Origin: an uncultured Pirellulaceae bacterium
GTDB taxonomy: Bacteria; Planctomycetota; Planctomycetia; Pirellulales; Pirellulaceae
NCBI GenBank assembly: GCA_937941455.1
Contig: CALDHM010000002.1
Coordinates: 1-64,000 of the forward strand
DNA: 64,000 nt
Direction of reading: 5' to 3'
Shown one piece after another: positions 20,101-30,000 of the stretch. Position 1 is the stretch's first letter. Every line of letters starts with the position of its first letter. Under the pieces are notes generated by a model, which was not told where the DNA came from, ran no database searches, and worked only from the letters and a program-made list of their open reading frames with translations. The position numbers were made by a program, and so were the translations under genes.

Positions 20101-20480
20101 CTGCGCTGCGAGTTGTTCTCACCAGTCCCGACCCAGATCGTGTGGCGATCATTGAGGTCGATGGCCAAGCAGCCGATCGAATAGGATCCATACTGATCGA
20201 AAATCGGGCTGAAGGTCACGCCCGCGTTGGTTGTTTTCCAGACCCCACCGGATGAAACGGCGATATACCAAGTCGACCTTACCACCGGATCGATCGCGAT
20301 ATCGCCGACCCGTCCGGACATCAACGCCGGTCCGATGCCGCGGAACTTCAGGGGAGCCACCAAGCCGGAATCGATCCCTGGCGACAAGTCTCGCGGGGTA
20401 TCCGAGTCCTGCCCGATGGCGGGCAGCACCAGCGAATTCACCACCAAAATCGCAGCAATCAACAAGTGATAACGATGCAT
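17196..20480 (-). CDS. Secreted BNR/VPS10-type beta-propeller protein
   Basis: Large exported protein of 1,094 aa. The signal peptide is MHRYHLLIAAILVVNSLVL. The body carries many Asp-box/BNR repeats with the pattern S-x-D-x-G-x-T/S-W/F: for example YKSTDGGQSFTKV, YKTTDGGKTWAKI, YKSTDAGATWKKI, SNNRGETWQKM and KSTDRGQTWQDL, spread over residues 80-700. Such repeats build sortilin/sialidase-like seven- to ten-bladed propellers. The last 250 residues contain a beta-sandwich-like part (GKYTVEVSQMVDGVVTEITG) and a helical end. Proteins with this layout are abundant in planctomycetes and are often named VPS10 or glycosyl hydrolase, but I see no catalytic signature, so no enzyme activity is claimed. 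It stands 160 bp upstream, in transcription order after the 224-aa secreted protein. Confidence 0.85.
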   Translation of the reverse strand: MHRYHLLIAAILVVNSLVLPAIGQDSDTPRDLSPGIDSGLVAPLKFRGIGPALMSGRVGDIAIDPVVRSTWYIAVSSGGVWKTTNAGVTFSPIFDQYGSYSIGCLAIDLNDRHTIWVGTGENNSQRSVGYGDGLYKSTDGGQSFTKVGLPDSEHIGKIVIHPQDGNTVYVAAQGPLWRDGGDRGLYKTTDGGKTWAKILDISPMTGVNEVHLDPINPDIVYATSYQRRRHTWVLIDGGPESTIYKSTDAGATWKKINRGLPGGDLGKIGLAISPVNPEVVYAIVEAAEGQSGFFRSNNRGETWQKMSGYVSSSPQYYNEIVCCPHSVDRVYSLDTYTMVSEDGGRTFVQLGENDKHVDNHALVIDPQDENHLLFGCDGGLYETWDRGKTYRYFPNLPVTQFYKIGLSNDTPFYYVYGGTQDNATQGGPSRTNTSHGIRSSDWFVTVFGDGFKPVVDPEDPDTIYSQWQYGGLVRFNRKTGEIVDIKPRESREGPPLRWNWDAALMISPHSPRRIYFGSQILFRSDDRGDNWTAISPDLTRQIDRNQLKVMGKIWGVDAVAKNASTSLYGNIVAVSESRLAEGLLYVGTDDGLVQVSEDGGGTWRRIERFGTLDVPEFGYINDIEADWHDANTVYVAVNNHKRGDFRPYIVKSTDRGQTWQDLSGNLPERGSVYCLAQDHVNPNLLFCGTEFGCFFTIDGGQKWVALKSGLPTIAVRDIEIQRREDDLVLGTFGRGIYILDDYSPLRQVSNELLATNHIFPIRKGLMYQVVTTLGVPGKAFLGSDFYTAPNPDFGATFTLYLKDELKTKQAVRKERDRQLHAAGKDVPYPSWEDLKAQDREAPPSRWLTIRDSSGNIVRKLPISTGKGMVRTTWDFRHAGPSGGGRRRGDGSAGPLALPGKYTVEVSQMVDGVVTEITGKTEFEIEPLTFGDTSEVNRLAILEFGRRVLKLGNAVAAATQLASDAADQLEAVEGLTRTAVEVDPNLWREIRDLQIRLLDIRERFTGDPTRERRNEDSMPGLQARLSTAMMGALGSTTGPTGTHQRQYEIALAEFEEAVQQLNQLLKVDIPELFNRLDLAGAPWTPGRPIPAWKSP

Positions 20481-20639
20481 CGAATCTCCAAGCTAGAACT
20501 AGGATCAGTAATTTTTAGGTTTATCGCGTCTCCTTCTCAGCTCTTCTCTGCCGGACGTGCGCGGCGAGCAAGGTCTTGAGATAGGTTCGTGCGGCAATGG
20601 CATCTTATTCGGCTGCGAAATCGGGCGGTTAAGTCGTCG

Positions 20640-21314
20640 TTAATCGTTCGGTTTCACTCGAAAGCGGACACGCTGTGCAACCCAACGACCATCGATTTGT
20701 TCAACATTGATCGACACTTCAGTGTCTTCCGGTCGCAAATCAAGAATACTGAAACCCGAACAGAATGCTTCGCGATCGCCGAGCCGGACACGGTAGAGGT
20801 CATCCCCGATTTGGAGCGACGCCTCGTTACGCTCGTCGATATCCATGATTTGCCCGAACAATCGCAGGTCATCGTCCGAGGGCTGTTGCGGGGGGCGGGG
20901 ATTGTTCGTTAGGCGATAACGAACGAGACTTTTTTTGTTGCCCCCCCACAGACGTTCGAATTCGTTGCGATGAGCGAACCATCCCTCGATAAACATCGGC
21001 TTGTCGATCGAAATCTCCGCGGGCTTAGCCTGTTCCTCATCGTCCTGCGTATCTTTTCGTGTAGGATTCGACTCGCAGCGAATCAGGCTTCCTTCCCAGT
21101 CGAAGCGCGGTCGCACCAAGATTCGCTCGACGGCGACCGAGTCGGGAATCGCAACCTCGAAATCGCCTTGGGCGGTTGCCACGACGATGCTGTACTTCTT
21201 TTGATTGACAACGGCACCCTCGATCTGCTGGACGTCCGCCACCTGCCAAGCATAGGTCGGCGCTAGAGTGAAGAAAACGAGGACAAATGCGAGAACGCGC
21301 AACATTCGAAACAT
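20640..21314 (-). CDS. Secreted hypothetical protein (224 aa)
   Basis: A signal peptide is clear (MFRMLRVLAFVLVFFTLAPTYA). The mature protein is beta-rich and charged, with two similar segments around residues 30-75 (VVATAQGDFEVAIPDSVAVERI) and 130-215 (FGQIMDIDERNEASLQIGD, YRVRLGDREAFCSG). This suggests two repeats of a small OB/SH3-like barrel, but the family is not recognised. It lies 159 bp before the BNR giant on the same strand, so co-transcription is possible. Confidence 0.65.
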   Translation of the reverse strand: MFRMLRVLAFVLVFFTLAPTYAWQVADVQQIEGAVVNQKKYSIVVATAQGDFEVAIPDSVAVERILVRPRFDWEGSLIRCESNPTRKDTQDDEEQAKPAEISIDKPMFIEGWFAHRNEFERLWGGNKKSLVRYRLTNNPRPPQQPSDDDLRLFGQIMDIDERNEASLQIGDDLYRVRLGDREAFCSGFSILDLRPEDTEVSINVEQIDGRWVAQRVRFRVKPND

Positions 21315-21430
21315 CAGCGAGGAAACAAAAAAAACATTCCTTCGATTATGCTTGGAAAACCCCGCGGCGGAAATCTCTAGGTAGGCTTTTTCGTTGTTTT
21401 TTGTCGGCGAGTTGCGCGGAGAGTCGGGTT

Positions 21431-23035
21431 CTACGGCTCAAAACACCAAATCAACGGTTGGCTCAGCAACAGGATGATCACCAAGGACACCAAATTCAGC
21501 CAAAAGCCCGCAGTGGCCATGTCCCAAACGGTTAGTCGGCCCGTTGCGAATACGATGGCATTGGGCGGCGTTGCCATTGGCAACATGAAAGCGCAGCTGC
21601 TGGCTAGCGTCACGGGAAAAGCGAAATAAATTGGCGGTACGCCCAAACCTTGAGCAATCCCACAAATTACCGGGACGAGAACTGCGATCAATGCGACATT
21701 GCTCATCAGCTCTGTCAAAAATAACGCCATGGCGGTGAGCAAAATCAGGGTCAACCAGACTTGGCCTCCGCCGAATCGATGTACCGCATCGCTCAGAGCC
21801 GCGATGATTCCCGTTCCCTCCAGTCCCTTGGCAAGACACAACCCGCCACCGAATAGTAACAGGATGCCCCACGGCAACCGCCGGGTCGCTTCCCAGGTCA
21901 GCAAGGGACGGCCTTGCCCGTCGGGAATGACGAACAGAGCGATTGCCGCGCTCACACCGATCACTTCATCGCTGAGGGGCACGGCGGGGTGCAACGACTG
22001 CAGGACGTCCCGGAACACCCACATCAAGGCGGTCCCGACGAACACAGCCAGCATCCGCCGCTGGCCACTCGTCCAGGCCCCCAGTCGCTGTTGCTCTCGT
22101 TCGAAGAGTTCGGCTGCCGCATCGATACTCAGGTGACGACAAGGAAATAGGCAGTAGACCAGCAGCCAATAAACGGTCGCCAGCAACACCAGCACGATCG
22201 GCAGGGCGCAGGCCAACCATTGGAAGAACGAGACTTCCACCTGTAGCGCATCGGCAAAGTAGCCTCGCATCACGAGATTCGGTGGCGTGCCGATCACTGT
22301 CGCCATGCCGCCAATGTTCGCACCATAAGCGACCGCCAGAATCAACGAAGTCGTGAATCGGCGTTGCACGCCGGGCAACCGGCTGTAGTCGGTCCCCTCC
22401 GGGTAGATCAACAGCAACAGCGACAACGCCATCGGCAACATCATGACCGCCGTCGCCGTATTGCTGATCCACATGCTGAGAGCCGCAGTGGCCAGCAAAA
22501 AACCCAGGATCAATTGGTGCGGTCGCACGCCGACCAAACGGATGATCCACAAGGCGATCCGTTGATGCAGTCGGTGTTCCTCCAAGCCGATCGCTAGAAC
22601 GAAACCACCGAAAAAGAGGTAGATGATGCGATTGCTATAGGGTTGCAGGGCATCCTCCAGCCGCATGGCGCCGGTCAGGCTGAAGAGGACGATTGGCAAC
22701 AAGGCGGTCACTGCCAGTGGGACCGCCTCGGTGATCCACCAGCAAAGCATCCAACATGCGGAGGCCAAGACTTGATTCCCCCCGGCAGCTAGCGCGACAG
22801 GTTCTCCGAACAAAATAGCAGCAAACGAGAGGGGCCCTAGCCAGAGGCCAATCGCTTTGGCCCAAGTGCGGTCGGGGCGATCAACGACTTCGATCGAATC
22901 CGCCAACTCTGGTCTCCAAATCAGTAGGGAACAGCTGCTCGCATGCGGCGAGACTTGTTTGTCACCGACGAGCCATGCCGCGATCGCACCTGGATGGCCT
23001 ACCACATCGCCCCGTGCGATGTCCACGGCACGCAT
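21431..23035 (-). CDS. SLC13/DASS-family anion (dicarboxylate) transporter
   Basis: Inner-membrane sodium- or proton-coupled importer of di- or tricarboxylates or sulfate. The two SNT-type substrate motifs of the family are visible: WISNTATAVMMLPMALSL in the first half and ELMSNVALIAVLVPVI in the second. AYGANIGGMATVIGTPPNLVMRGYF and SSCAFMLPMATPPNAIVF are the matching re-entrant-loop regions. About 11 to 12 hydrophobic helices are present. The ATG at 23035 gives an unusual 55-residue hydrophilic N-terminal extension; a start nearer the first helix is possible. It is monocistronic. Confidence 0.9.
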   Translation of the reverse strand: MRAVDIARGDVVGHPGAIAAWLVGDKQVSPHASSCSLLIWRPELADSIEVVDRPDRTWAKAIGLWLGPLSFAAILFGEPVALAAGGNQVLASACWMLCWWITEAVPLAVTALLPIVLFSLTGAMRLEDALQPYSNRIIYLFFGGFVLAIGLEEHRLHQRIALWIIRLVGVRPHQLILGFLLATAALSMWISNTATAVMMLPMALSLLLLIYPEGTDYSRLPGVQRRFTTSLILAVAYGANIGGMATVIGTPPNLVMRGYFADALQVEVSFFQWLACALPIVLVLLATVYWLLVYCLFPCRHLSIDAAAELFEREQQRLGAWTSGQRRMLAVFVGTALMWVFRDVLQSLHPAVPLSDEVIGVSAAIALFVIPDGQGRPLLTWEATRRLPWGILLLFGGGLCLAKGLEGTGIIAALSDAVHRFGGGQVWLTLILLTAMALFLTELMSNVALIAVLVPVICGIAQGLGVPPIYFAFPVTLASSCAFMLPMATPPNAIVFATGRLTVWDMATAGFWLNLVSLVIILLLSQPLIWCFEP

Positions 23036-23322
23036 AAGATAAAGTCAAGGTCACGGGGAAACAACCAACGGCTATCGCGGTGACGTCAGGGAAAGCCGAC
23101 GAGTGAACAGGGTACGTTCAGGACACTCCCCTTGCTAGCCTGGCAGGCAACCACGGGGATGTCAGAAATGGGGAAAACACACCGGGTCAGGGCTGAACCA
23201 ACGTTCAGAATGGAATCATCGAGTTCAAATTCACCGAGCGTTGGGAAGGTCCCGTCGCAACTACTGGGAATTCCGTCCACTACTGCCGGCGCCAAGGCTC
23301 GCGAAACTTCAATCGGCGCAAT

Positions 23323-23350
23323 AAAAAAACCCCTCGCGATCGAAGGGTTG
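23323..23350 (-). terminator. Intrinsic terminator of the phytase-like gene
   Basis: On the minus strand, a 9-bp stem with one mismatch (AACCCTTCG with CGAGGGGTT) around an ATCG loop is followed by seven T. It lies 26-53 bp past the stop codon of the phytase-like gene. Confidence 0.85.
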
Positions 23351-23375
23351 ATAGTGAACAATCGCCGAATGTGGG

Positions 23376-24638
23376 TTACTGTCCTGTAAGTGTAACTTCC
23401 GGAGAGGCAACGCTGAAGATAAACAGGCGGTTTGGCTCTTGGCGTTTGAAATCGTTGTCCGAGCAAATGATCAAGATCCGCCGGCCATCTTCCAGTTTCG
23501 GCCCCCAGGTCAGGCCCTCGATTTTGCCGGGCATTGAGTCGCCAGCGAGGCCATATTCGGGATCGAGCAAGTCGAGATACGTCGACTTTTTGGCAGGTCG
23601 AATCGAGTCCGGCAAATCTTTGCCCGGCAGAGGCTGGTCGCCGTCGATGGGTGTCGCTTGATTCAAATCGATCATCGTGACCTTTTTGAACTTCGCCTCT
23701 TTGCCCTCCTCGCCGTCTTGTTCGATTACCAAAAACTGGTGGTCGTTAATCGCCAGAATTTCATGCATCTTGTACTTGTCCTTGTCTTGGCGATAAACGT
23801 ATTGACGCTGTGCCCCCGAGTTGAGATCGATTGTCAACAGACGGGTGTTGAGACCGACTGCCTTCCCTTTTTCATTTTGATAGGAGTCCTGCAGCAGTGG
23901 GCTTTGCATCAAGCCCACGAGCAAGTTTCCGGGTAGGCTCAAAGCCAGCCCTTCCATGCCCCGGTTTGCACGGCGACCAGTTTTGTTGGAGCGATCCTCT
24001 TCTTCACTGTCGGCAGATTGGTTAGCTACCGCAAGTTCGGTCGGCACGGGCAATCGCTCCAGCAACTGGCCGTCCGTCGAGAATTTGAACAGGTACGGAC
24101 CGTACTCGTCAGAGATGTAGACATGGCCGTCTCGATCGCAGCGGATTCCCTCGGGATCGAGCCGGTGGGCGTGCTGGTCCGTCGCTTCGAGCGCCCGACT
24201 GGTACCGATGAAGGGGCGTCCCTGTTCATCGCGTAAAATAACGGTTCGCATCAACTTGAATTCGAAATCCAATCCCGATCCACTCGGTTGGAAATCGATT
24301 TCGACCTCGTGAAACCGGCATATGTAGTCGACGGCCCCATCGAGTGGCCCGCGATCGGGCAAAATGAGATAGCGATTGCCGCGAAGCCACTCAATAGCAG
24401 AAAATCCACCGAGCTGGCTCTGCGAGGTCCCATCTTGCATCACTTCGGTGAATCCCGACTTGTCGAGCACATCGCCCGGAACCTCTGCTACGCCCAGAAA
24501 TTTCGGTTTGTCGACACCGCGGGATGATTCTGACGGTGCCTCCCCGGCCGCATCTTGCCTGGCAGAAATTGCCCCAAGAGGCAACCCGACCAACATCGAA
24601 AGCAGAATAGCGGCAATGCTGCAACGCTGTACTGACAT
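23376..24638 (-). CDS. Secreted phytase-like (esterase-like activity) domain protein
   Basis: Exported protein of 420 aa with a signal peptide (CSIAAILLSMLVGLPLGAISA). The body matches the phytase-like domain found in bacterial esterase-like activity of phytase proteins: FSAIEWLRGNRYLILPDRG, the region LDPEGIRCDRDGHVYISDEY, and NRGMEGLALSLPGNLLVGLMQ, then KMHEILAINDHQFLVIEQDG. This is a beta-propeller fold related to SMP-30/phytase, and many members lack proven activity. A strong terminator lies just downstream and another just upstream, so it forms its own unit. Confidence 0.85.
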   Translation of the reverse strand: MSVQRCSIAAILLSMLVGLPLGAISARQDAAGEAPSESSRGVDKPKFLGVAEVPGDVLDKSGFTEVMQDGTSQSQLGGFSAIEWLRGNRYLILPDRGPLDGAVDYICRFHEVEIDFQPSGSGLDFEFKLMRTVILRDEQGRPFIGTSRALEATDQHAHRLDPEGIRCDRDGHVYISDEYGPYLFKFSTDGQLLERLPVPTELAVANQSADSEEEDRSNKTGRRANRGMEGLALSLPGNLLVGLMQSPLLQDSYQNEKGKAVGLNTRLLTIDLNSGAQRQYVYRQDKDKYKMHEILAINDHQFLVIEQDGEEGKEAKFKKVTMIDLNQATPIDGDQPLPGKDLPDSIRPAKKSTYLDLLDPEYGLAGDSMPGKIEGLTWGPKLEDGRRILIICSDNDFKRQEPNRLFIFSVASPEVTLTGQ

Positions 24639-24657
24639 TGTTGATTATCCTTCAAGT

Positions 24658-24697
24658 AAAAAAAAGAGGTGATCGAAATGGCCCTCCATCACCTCTT
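24658..24697 (-). terminator. Terminator or leader hairpin upstream of the phytase-like gene
   Basis: On the minus strand the 9-bp stem (AGAGGTGAT with ATCACCTCT, 14-nt loop) is followed by nine T, ending only 19 bp before the ATG of the phytase-like gene. It may end transcripts arriving from the DUF1559 gene 370 bp upstream. If the phytase-like promoter lies before it, it could instead act as a leader attenuator. Confidence 0.75.
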
Positions 24698-25062
24698 GTC
24701 GTTTTAATATTTGCAATCGTCGCGACTGAAAAATCCTGGCCTTGGCCGCGGTTGCTCCGCGGTCGAGGGAGTCGCCGATATCGACCGAATGTCTCAGGAA
24801 AAACTAATCCACGCTGGATCGGCCACTTGCGGAAACGAGGAACTGGAGTTGCTAAACAATCGGGTCACCCAAATCACCCGAGACGATTGACAAGCGAATT
24901 AAACGTAATAGATGGCTTCCAAGACTTTGCTGGCGATTGATCTATTGGCTGGGCCCGCAGGGCAGGCCCAACCAAAGATTTCATCGGCTTAAGAATTCAG
25001 GCCACAAGGAATTTTTCTCTTGGTGACCTTCGAAACATTTCCTGCTGAGCAGAAAATTTCGT
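24698..25062. other. Intergenic region, no gene seen
   Basis: About 365 bp between the DUF1559 stop and the terminator hairpin near the phytase-like gene. The only structure I see is the G/C-rich hairpin listed separately. No ORF with family signal is present. Confidence 0.4.
24945..24975. terminator. Strong G/C-rich stem-loop after the DUF1559 gene
   Basis: TTGGCTGGGCC pairs with GGCCCAACCAA (11 bp, one mismatch, 9-nt loop), located 88 bp past the DUF1559 stop. No T run follows on either strand, so it may be a 3'-end stabilising or factor-dependent structure rather than a classical intrinsic terminator. Confidence 0.5.
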
Positions 25063-26076
25063 TTAGTAATCCACCGTGACGACTTCATTTCCTTGTTTGG
25101 TGATCTGGAACACGAAAGGACGATTGTCCACCGTTTCCGGAATGAAGCGAACGGCTCCGTCACCGAACAAGAAATTCGCACCGGCGGGATGGAAGGCGTA
25201 GATTTCGCTGGCATTGATTGCATTGATGAGCCGCGGGCCTTGGTGAATCAAGCCGTTTTGCGACGCACCATCGACGCTGAAACCGCAATCCGGGTCAGCC
25301 CAACCGGTACCGTCGGTTACGACATATTGTCCATTGAACAATACGACCTTGTCCCCGGTGTAGGAACCGAACATCGTGGCGTTCATCCGACCGCGAGCGG
25401 TCCAAGCTTCTGGTTGACCGGCAGCCTCGGCCAACATGATCGTGTTGGACAAACCGTCGGTGACGTCGCGGACTTTGGTGTTCTTGTAACGCTCCAGCAG
25501 ACCATTGCGTGCCGGCTGCGGAGGTGCCGGGTTGATCGGCGGGCTCATTTCGTTTAGGTAGATATTGGAACGAACTTCGTTCAATGAACCGTAATCACCC
25601 GCCGCTGCGCCGATGATCCAGTAGGGATCCGTCCGTTGGTCGCCAGGAGCAGAGGGGCAAAGAAACAAGACCTGTTGGGTGCTGACGGCTGGCGCGTTGG
25701 CAACGGAGAACCAAGCTTGTTTATAGTCAAACAGATCCGCCACGTTGGTCTGCTCGATGTACGGCAGAATCAAGGTGGACCATGATTGGAAAGCACCCTT
25801 TTGGCTTGACGGAGCGTTCGTGCGGCCGGAAGGTGGTGGCGCGGTGTTTACTGGCGGAGGACCAGGATGTTGAGTGCGGCTGGCCGGAAAGGTTTTTACC
25901 GCTCCTTCGTAGTTGTGCAGGGCGATGCCCAATTGCTTCAAATTGTTGGCACATTGCGTGCGGCGGGCCGCTTCGCGAACCGCTTGAACTGCCGGCAGCA
26001 GCAGCCCGACCAAAATGCCGATGATGGCGATGACCACCAGCAATTCGATCAACGTAAAACCTCGATTTTTCGACAT
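25063..26076 (-). CDS. DUF1559 protein with type IV prepilin-like N-terminus
   Basis: Member of the very large planctomycete DUF1559 family; function unknown. The prepilin cleavage and helix motif [20 protein letters not shown] is at residues 5-24, so it should be cleaved after Gly and methylated by a prepilin peptidase. [21 protein letters not shown] starts the DUF1559 domain, and the diagnostic C-terminal motif [17 protein letters not shown] is intact. The ORF track begins at 26334, but the ATG at 26076 has AAAGGGG upstream and puts the pilin motif at the N-terminus, giving 337 aa. Family knowledge suggests surface or pseudopilin-type roles. Confidence 0.95.
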   Translation of the reverse strand: MSKNRGFTLIELLVVIAIIGILVGLLLPAVQAVREAARRTQCANNLKQLGIALHNYEGAVKTFPASRTQHPGPPPVNTAPPPSGRTNAPSSQKGAFQSWSTLILPYIEQTNVADLFDYKQAWFSVANAPAVSTQQVLFLCPSAPGDQRTDPYWIIGAAAGDYGSLNEVRSNIYLNEMSPPINPAPPQPARNGLLERYKNTKVRDVTDGLSNTIMLAEAAGQPEAWTARGRMNATMFGSYTGDKVVLFNGQYVVTDGTGWADPDCGFSVDGASQNGLIHQGPRLINAINASEIYAFHPAGANFLFGDGAVRFIPETVDNRPFVFQITKQGNEVVTVDY

Positions 26077-26354
26077 AAAAAACCCCTTTACCCGAAAACA
26101 AACCGATAGGAAATCCGTATTGGCCATAGAGAACAAGCCACTCCCTACGGCTTTCCATCGCGGGTAATCTAGGGGCTGAAAGTGAAGGAGAGTTGATTGT
26201 TTTGTTAGCTTTCGGTTAATGTTCTGTGTGCAACTCTTCATATTGCCTGTGGCGAGTTTCCGGTAAAATGGAATGCGCGGGATTGGGGCGTTTAAACCAC
26301 CTCCGCACCGAGTTAAAGTCACTTTTTCTACCAATCCTTGGGAGAATGTTGATA

Positions 26355-26714
26355 ATGGTGATTCAAATCAATAGCGCAAAGCACATTCAGCTCCACGCGG
26401 ACAAAATTGACGCATGGTCAGAGGAATTGAAAGGCAGTCTGAACCGCTTTGCCGACCAGATCAGCCGCGTCGAGGTCCACGTCACGGACGAGAACAGCGC
26501 GGTTAAGGAAGGTGCCGACGATATTCGCTGCCTGATCGAGGCGCGACTCAACGGCCGACAACCGGTGAGCGTGGAAGTCCGCAGTGCGAACCCACCGTTA
26601 GCTTTCAAGCAGGCGATAGAAGCTTTGCACCGCCGCTTGGAGCACTTGCTCGGCAAAGAACGGACGCTCAAGCGTAAGGGGCAACGCGACGCAAGTCGCA
26701 AGGAAACTCTTTAG
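26355..26714 (+). CDS. Ribosome hibernation-promoting factor / RaiA-like protein
   Basis: HPF/RaiA (sigma-54 modulation) domain protein that binds the 30S subunit when growth slows. [31 protein letters not shown] and [14 protein letters not shown] match the beta-alpha-beta-beta-beta-alpha fold; the basic tail ([14 protein letters not shown]) would contact rRNA. With 119 aa it is a short form without the long-HPF dimerisation domain. I chose the ATG at 26355 because GGGAG lies about 9 nt upstream; the ORF-track start (26226) covers an unrelated leader. One copy of the dispersed two-hairpin repeat begins 14 bp after the stop. Confidence 0.8.
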   Translation: MVIQINSAKHIQLHADKIDAWSEELKGSLNRFADQISRVEVHVTDENSAVKEGADDIRCLIEARLNGRQPVSVEVRSANPPLAFKQAIEALHRRLEHLLGKERTLKRKGQRDASRKETL

Positions 26715-26728
26715 TCTTTGTTGCTAAG

Positions 26729-26824
26729 GCGAGCGGCAATTGAAAACATACCATAGCTACCGTCGCCAGACGGTAGTCTTGCTGTGTATCGATCATCCGG
26801 CGAAGATAGTTACGTATCTGCCGC
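26729..26824 (+). repeat. Dispersed intergenic repeat, copy 1 (paired hairpins)
   Basis: The first 45 bases match copy 2 at 61879 with four mismatches. It contains a perfect 8-bp hairpin, CTACCGTCGCCAGACGGTAG with a GCCA loop, then a second, weaker stem around ATCATCCGGCGAAGATAG. It starts 14 bp downstream of the HPF gene stop. The element is non-coding by appearance. Confidence 0.75.
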
Positions 26825-27002
26825 TTGCCCAAGATTTCGAGTCAGTGACGCAACCCATGTTTGGCTCACCGCCTTGGGGACCGGCGGCATTGAATTGGAT
26901 CACGGGCAGAGTGTGAAGACGATCCCCTTTTTCGTGCAGCATCGCCGCAGGGGCGAGCTTCAATAGCTCGGGCACCGTGACTCGCACCAAGGCTGCCGGA
27001 GA

Positions 27003-30000
27003 TCATCGCGGCATGCCGCGGCGGTAACGTTCCAAATCTCGCTCGGCTGATTCCGCCAACGAATGCCCCGCTCGACCGTAGGCGGCAGCGCGGATTGCCA
27101 AGAATGACTCCGACCATTCAGGATACGGCTCGCAAACCAGGAGGCTCGGCACCAGGTCGGAACTGTCGATAGCCTGGGCGACCTCGACGCGAAGGATCAA
27201 GCGACGACTCTCGTTCCGCCATTCGGCAAGTGGCGTTGCCAGGATCGCCAACCAGTCCTCAGCTTGTTGCGGCGCGGATGCTGCCAACCCTGGAGCCAAT
27301 TCCAAAGCTGTTTCGACGAACCAATTCAAGGCCCACGGATCAGTCTGCAAACCCGCGATCACTCGCGTCAGATATTCGGCAGCCTTTGCGGGACATTCCC
27401 GGCGATGATGATAGATCGCTTGCAGCGCTGCGGCTTCGATCGGACGCTCGGCCAACGCCTGTTGGGCGATTTCTTGCAAAAAGCGGTCGTCCGCCAATTC
27501 GGCCAGGCAATGCACTCGCATCAGCATGAGCAACTCATCGGCCGCAAGTTCGTGATTGTCCGGCCAAGCCCCGAGAGCCCGAGCGAATTCTCCCGTGCGG
27601 TATTCATGCAGAGCACTGACCAGTTTTCGATCCTCCGCGCGCGGCAAGAGCGCCAACGACAAGGGGCCACGCTGCAAGATGCTCAAGATTTGTCGCCGAA
27701 CCTCGATCGCCGACCAGTCGGGTTCCGTTTTCCCGCGCAGTCGCGGTCGATGTTGGTTCTTGTCGGCAATCGCCGCCCGCAGTGACTCGAGTGAGAACAA
27801 ATCGGGAACTCCCACCGTTTTTGCGAAGCGATATTCCAAGACATTACAGTTGTCCGTGTTTCTCAGCTCGCGGGGACGTTTGCTGAAAGTTTCGGTAAAC
27901 GTTGGTCCAATCGAAAAATGGGCCAGCAAACCTTCCAAGTCGTTCGTGTGCCAGCCCTTGGCCATCGCCTCGCGGATTACCGGACATTCCAGCCGTGAGC
28001 GCAATTCCTCCAGCGAATGAACAACCGGTTGTTTGTAGCATACCAGTTGCATGTCGGCGGGATTCGTTTGCCAAATTTCTACTTGCGGAAATACTGCGGT
28101 GATGGTGGTCAACACCGTCTCGATCGTCTCGGGGTCGACTTCGTAAGCCTGCAAAAATTGGACGAAAACGCCATCGTCGTGCAAGCGACTTGCCGCCGCC
28201 CGATAAAACTCCTCGGTGTACAGATTGGCGATTCCGGCGCGATATGGGTTGGAGGGTGCCGAAGCGATCACGTCGTACCGCTCGGAAGTCGTCATGAGAT
28301 ATTCCCGAGCATCGTTGTACAACCGGCGAACGCGTGGATTTGCCAAAACATTGCGATTGATATTGCTGCACAAGCGAGCCATTTCGTCGATCGCCGGCTC
28401 GATTTCGACGGCGTCGACCCGTTCCATCTGCCGCATATCAACGAGCCAACCCGTCGTCTCGCCTGTTCCCAGGCCCACCACCAAGCCGATGCGGGGATCG
28501 GGATGCAGGACCGCCCCCAAGATCGCTATCCCCATCTGCGTCGATGCATCGGCCAGAGCATTCCCATCGGATTTGCCGTTGACCACGAAAGAAAGACCGT
28601 CTTGAGCGACCAGCCCCAAACCGCACTCTCGGCCATCCGTTTCCCACAGGAGCGAACGCCGTTGATAGTTGGCCCATTGTTCGATGGCATTGACGTCGTC
28701 TTGGGGAATGACTGCCCTTCTTGCGCCGATCGCACTATGCCGCCATACGGCCGTTGGTCCCCGCGCGAACTGGCAGGCGATCATGGCCACGATAATCCCC
28801 AGACCAGCGATCCAAGGTGCGGGCCGCCCGACGCGCCCGATCACCAAAATCACCGCCGATAACCCCACCAGCAGCCAGCTGACGGCGTGCCATAATCCGA
28901 TGGCTCCCAGCAGTGGCAACGCTCCGAAGCCCCCCACCAGCGACCCAGCGATAGCCCCACCAGTGTTCCAAGCGTAGGCATAGCCCACGTGTTCACCGAC
29001 CCCTTGGCGACCACTTCCCAGCAAGGCGATCAGCAGCGGAAACTGCACACCGCTGATGAGCGCCACAGGGAACACCACGACCGCAGCGATTTGCGTCCAC
29101 CCCCACACCAATCCAGCGAATGAAGCGGCGTTCTGCGATTCCCACGCCGCCCAAATCGCCAGACGATCCCCCATCGCAAACGGAACCATCGCGAGCAACC
29201 CTTCCAGACCGCACGTTAGGGCCAAGGCCCCCAGGGACGGCCGCAGCCGCCGCGCGAGCAACGGATAAAGTAAGCCCCCCACGCCGATCCCGACCAGGGC
29301 CAAACACAGGATCAAGCCGAACGTGTAGGTCGTGCCCCCTAAAATCGGCGCGAGCAATCGGTACCACACCAACTCCAGTGCGAAAAAGGCAAAACCGACG
29401 ACCCCCGCCGCGACGTACACCAGCCACGGGGGGGCGGATTCGCGATCGGCCGAATGAGTCACCGCTGCCGCGGGCTCTCGCGATTCGATTGCAACAATAC
29501 CTGGATCTGAACGGCCAAACTCGCGTGACTTGATCACGGCTAACGACCCGGCCACCATACCGATCCCCGCGCCGAACCAGAGGGTCATCCGCGTCCCCAA
29601 TGTTTCAAGAGCGAAAAACGTCGCCAGCGCACTACCCACGACCGCTCCCAGAGTATTCGCCCCATACAGTAGGCCTAACCCGACCCGTCGTTCATCGGAC
29701 GCCCGAGTAACCGCCCGCACGATCGCTGGCAGTGTTCCGCCCATTAAAAAAGTGGGGACGGCCAGCACCAGCGCGGCCAAGGTCAACCTCGCCAACGTAG
29801 CCCCAGTCGAGCCCAAGGTCGTTTGCCCACCGAGGTTCCAGTACAGCTGCGCGACCAGCCAAATCAACAGTGGCGAAACGGCCGCACTTGCAGCAATCCC
29901 CATCTCCAAGCAGCCGTAGAGTGCCAGCGGATTCCTCGATCGCTCGGCACGCTGCCCGAGCCAGGCACTGCCGATGCCAAGTCCCCCCATGAAGATCGCC

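Noticed and set aside
26793-26990. 65-aa minus ORF just 12 bp downstream of the fused spermidine-synthase-like gene
   Set aside because: The composition is almost plausible, but its 3' end runs through the repeat element, and there is no ribosome-binding site or domain.
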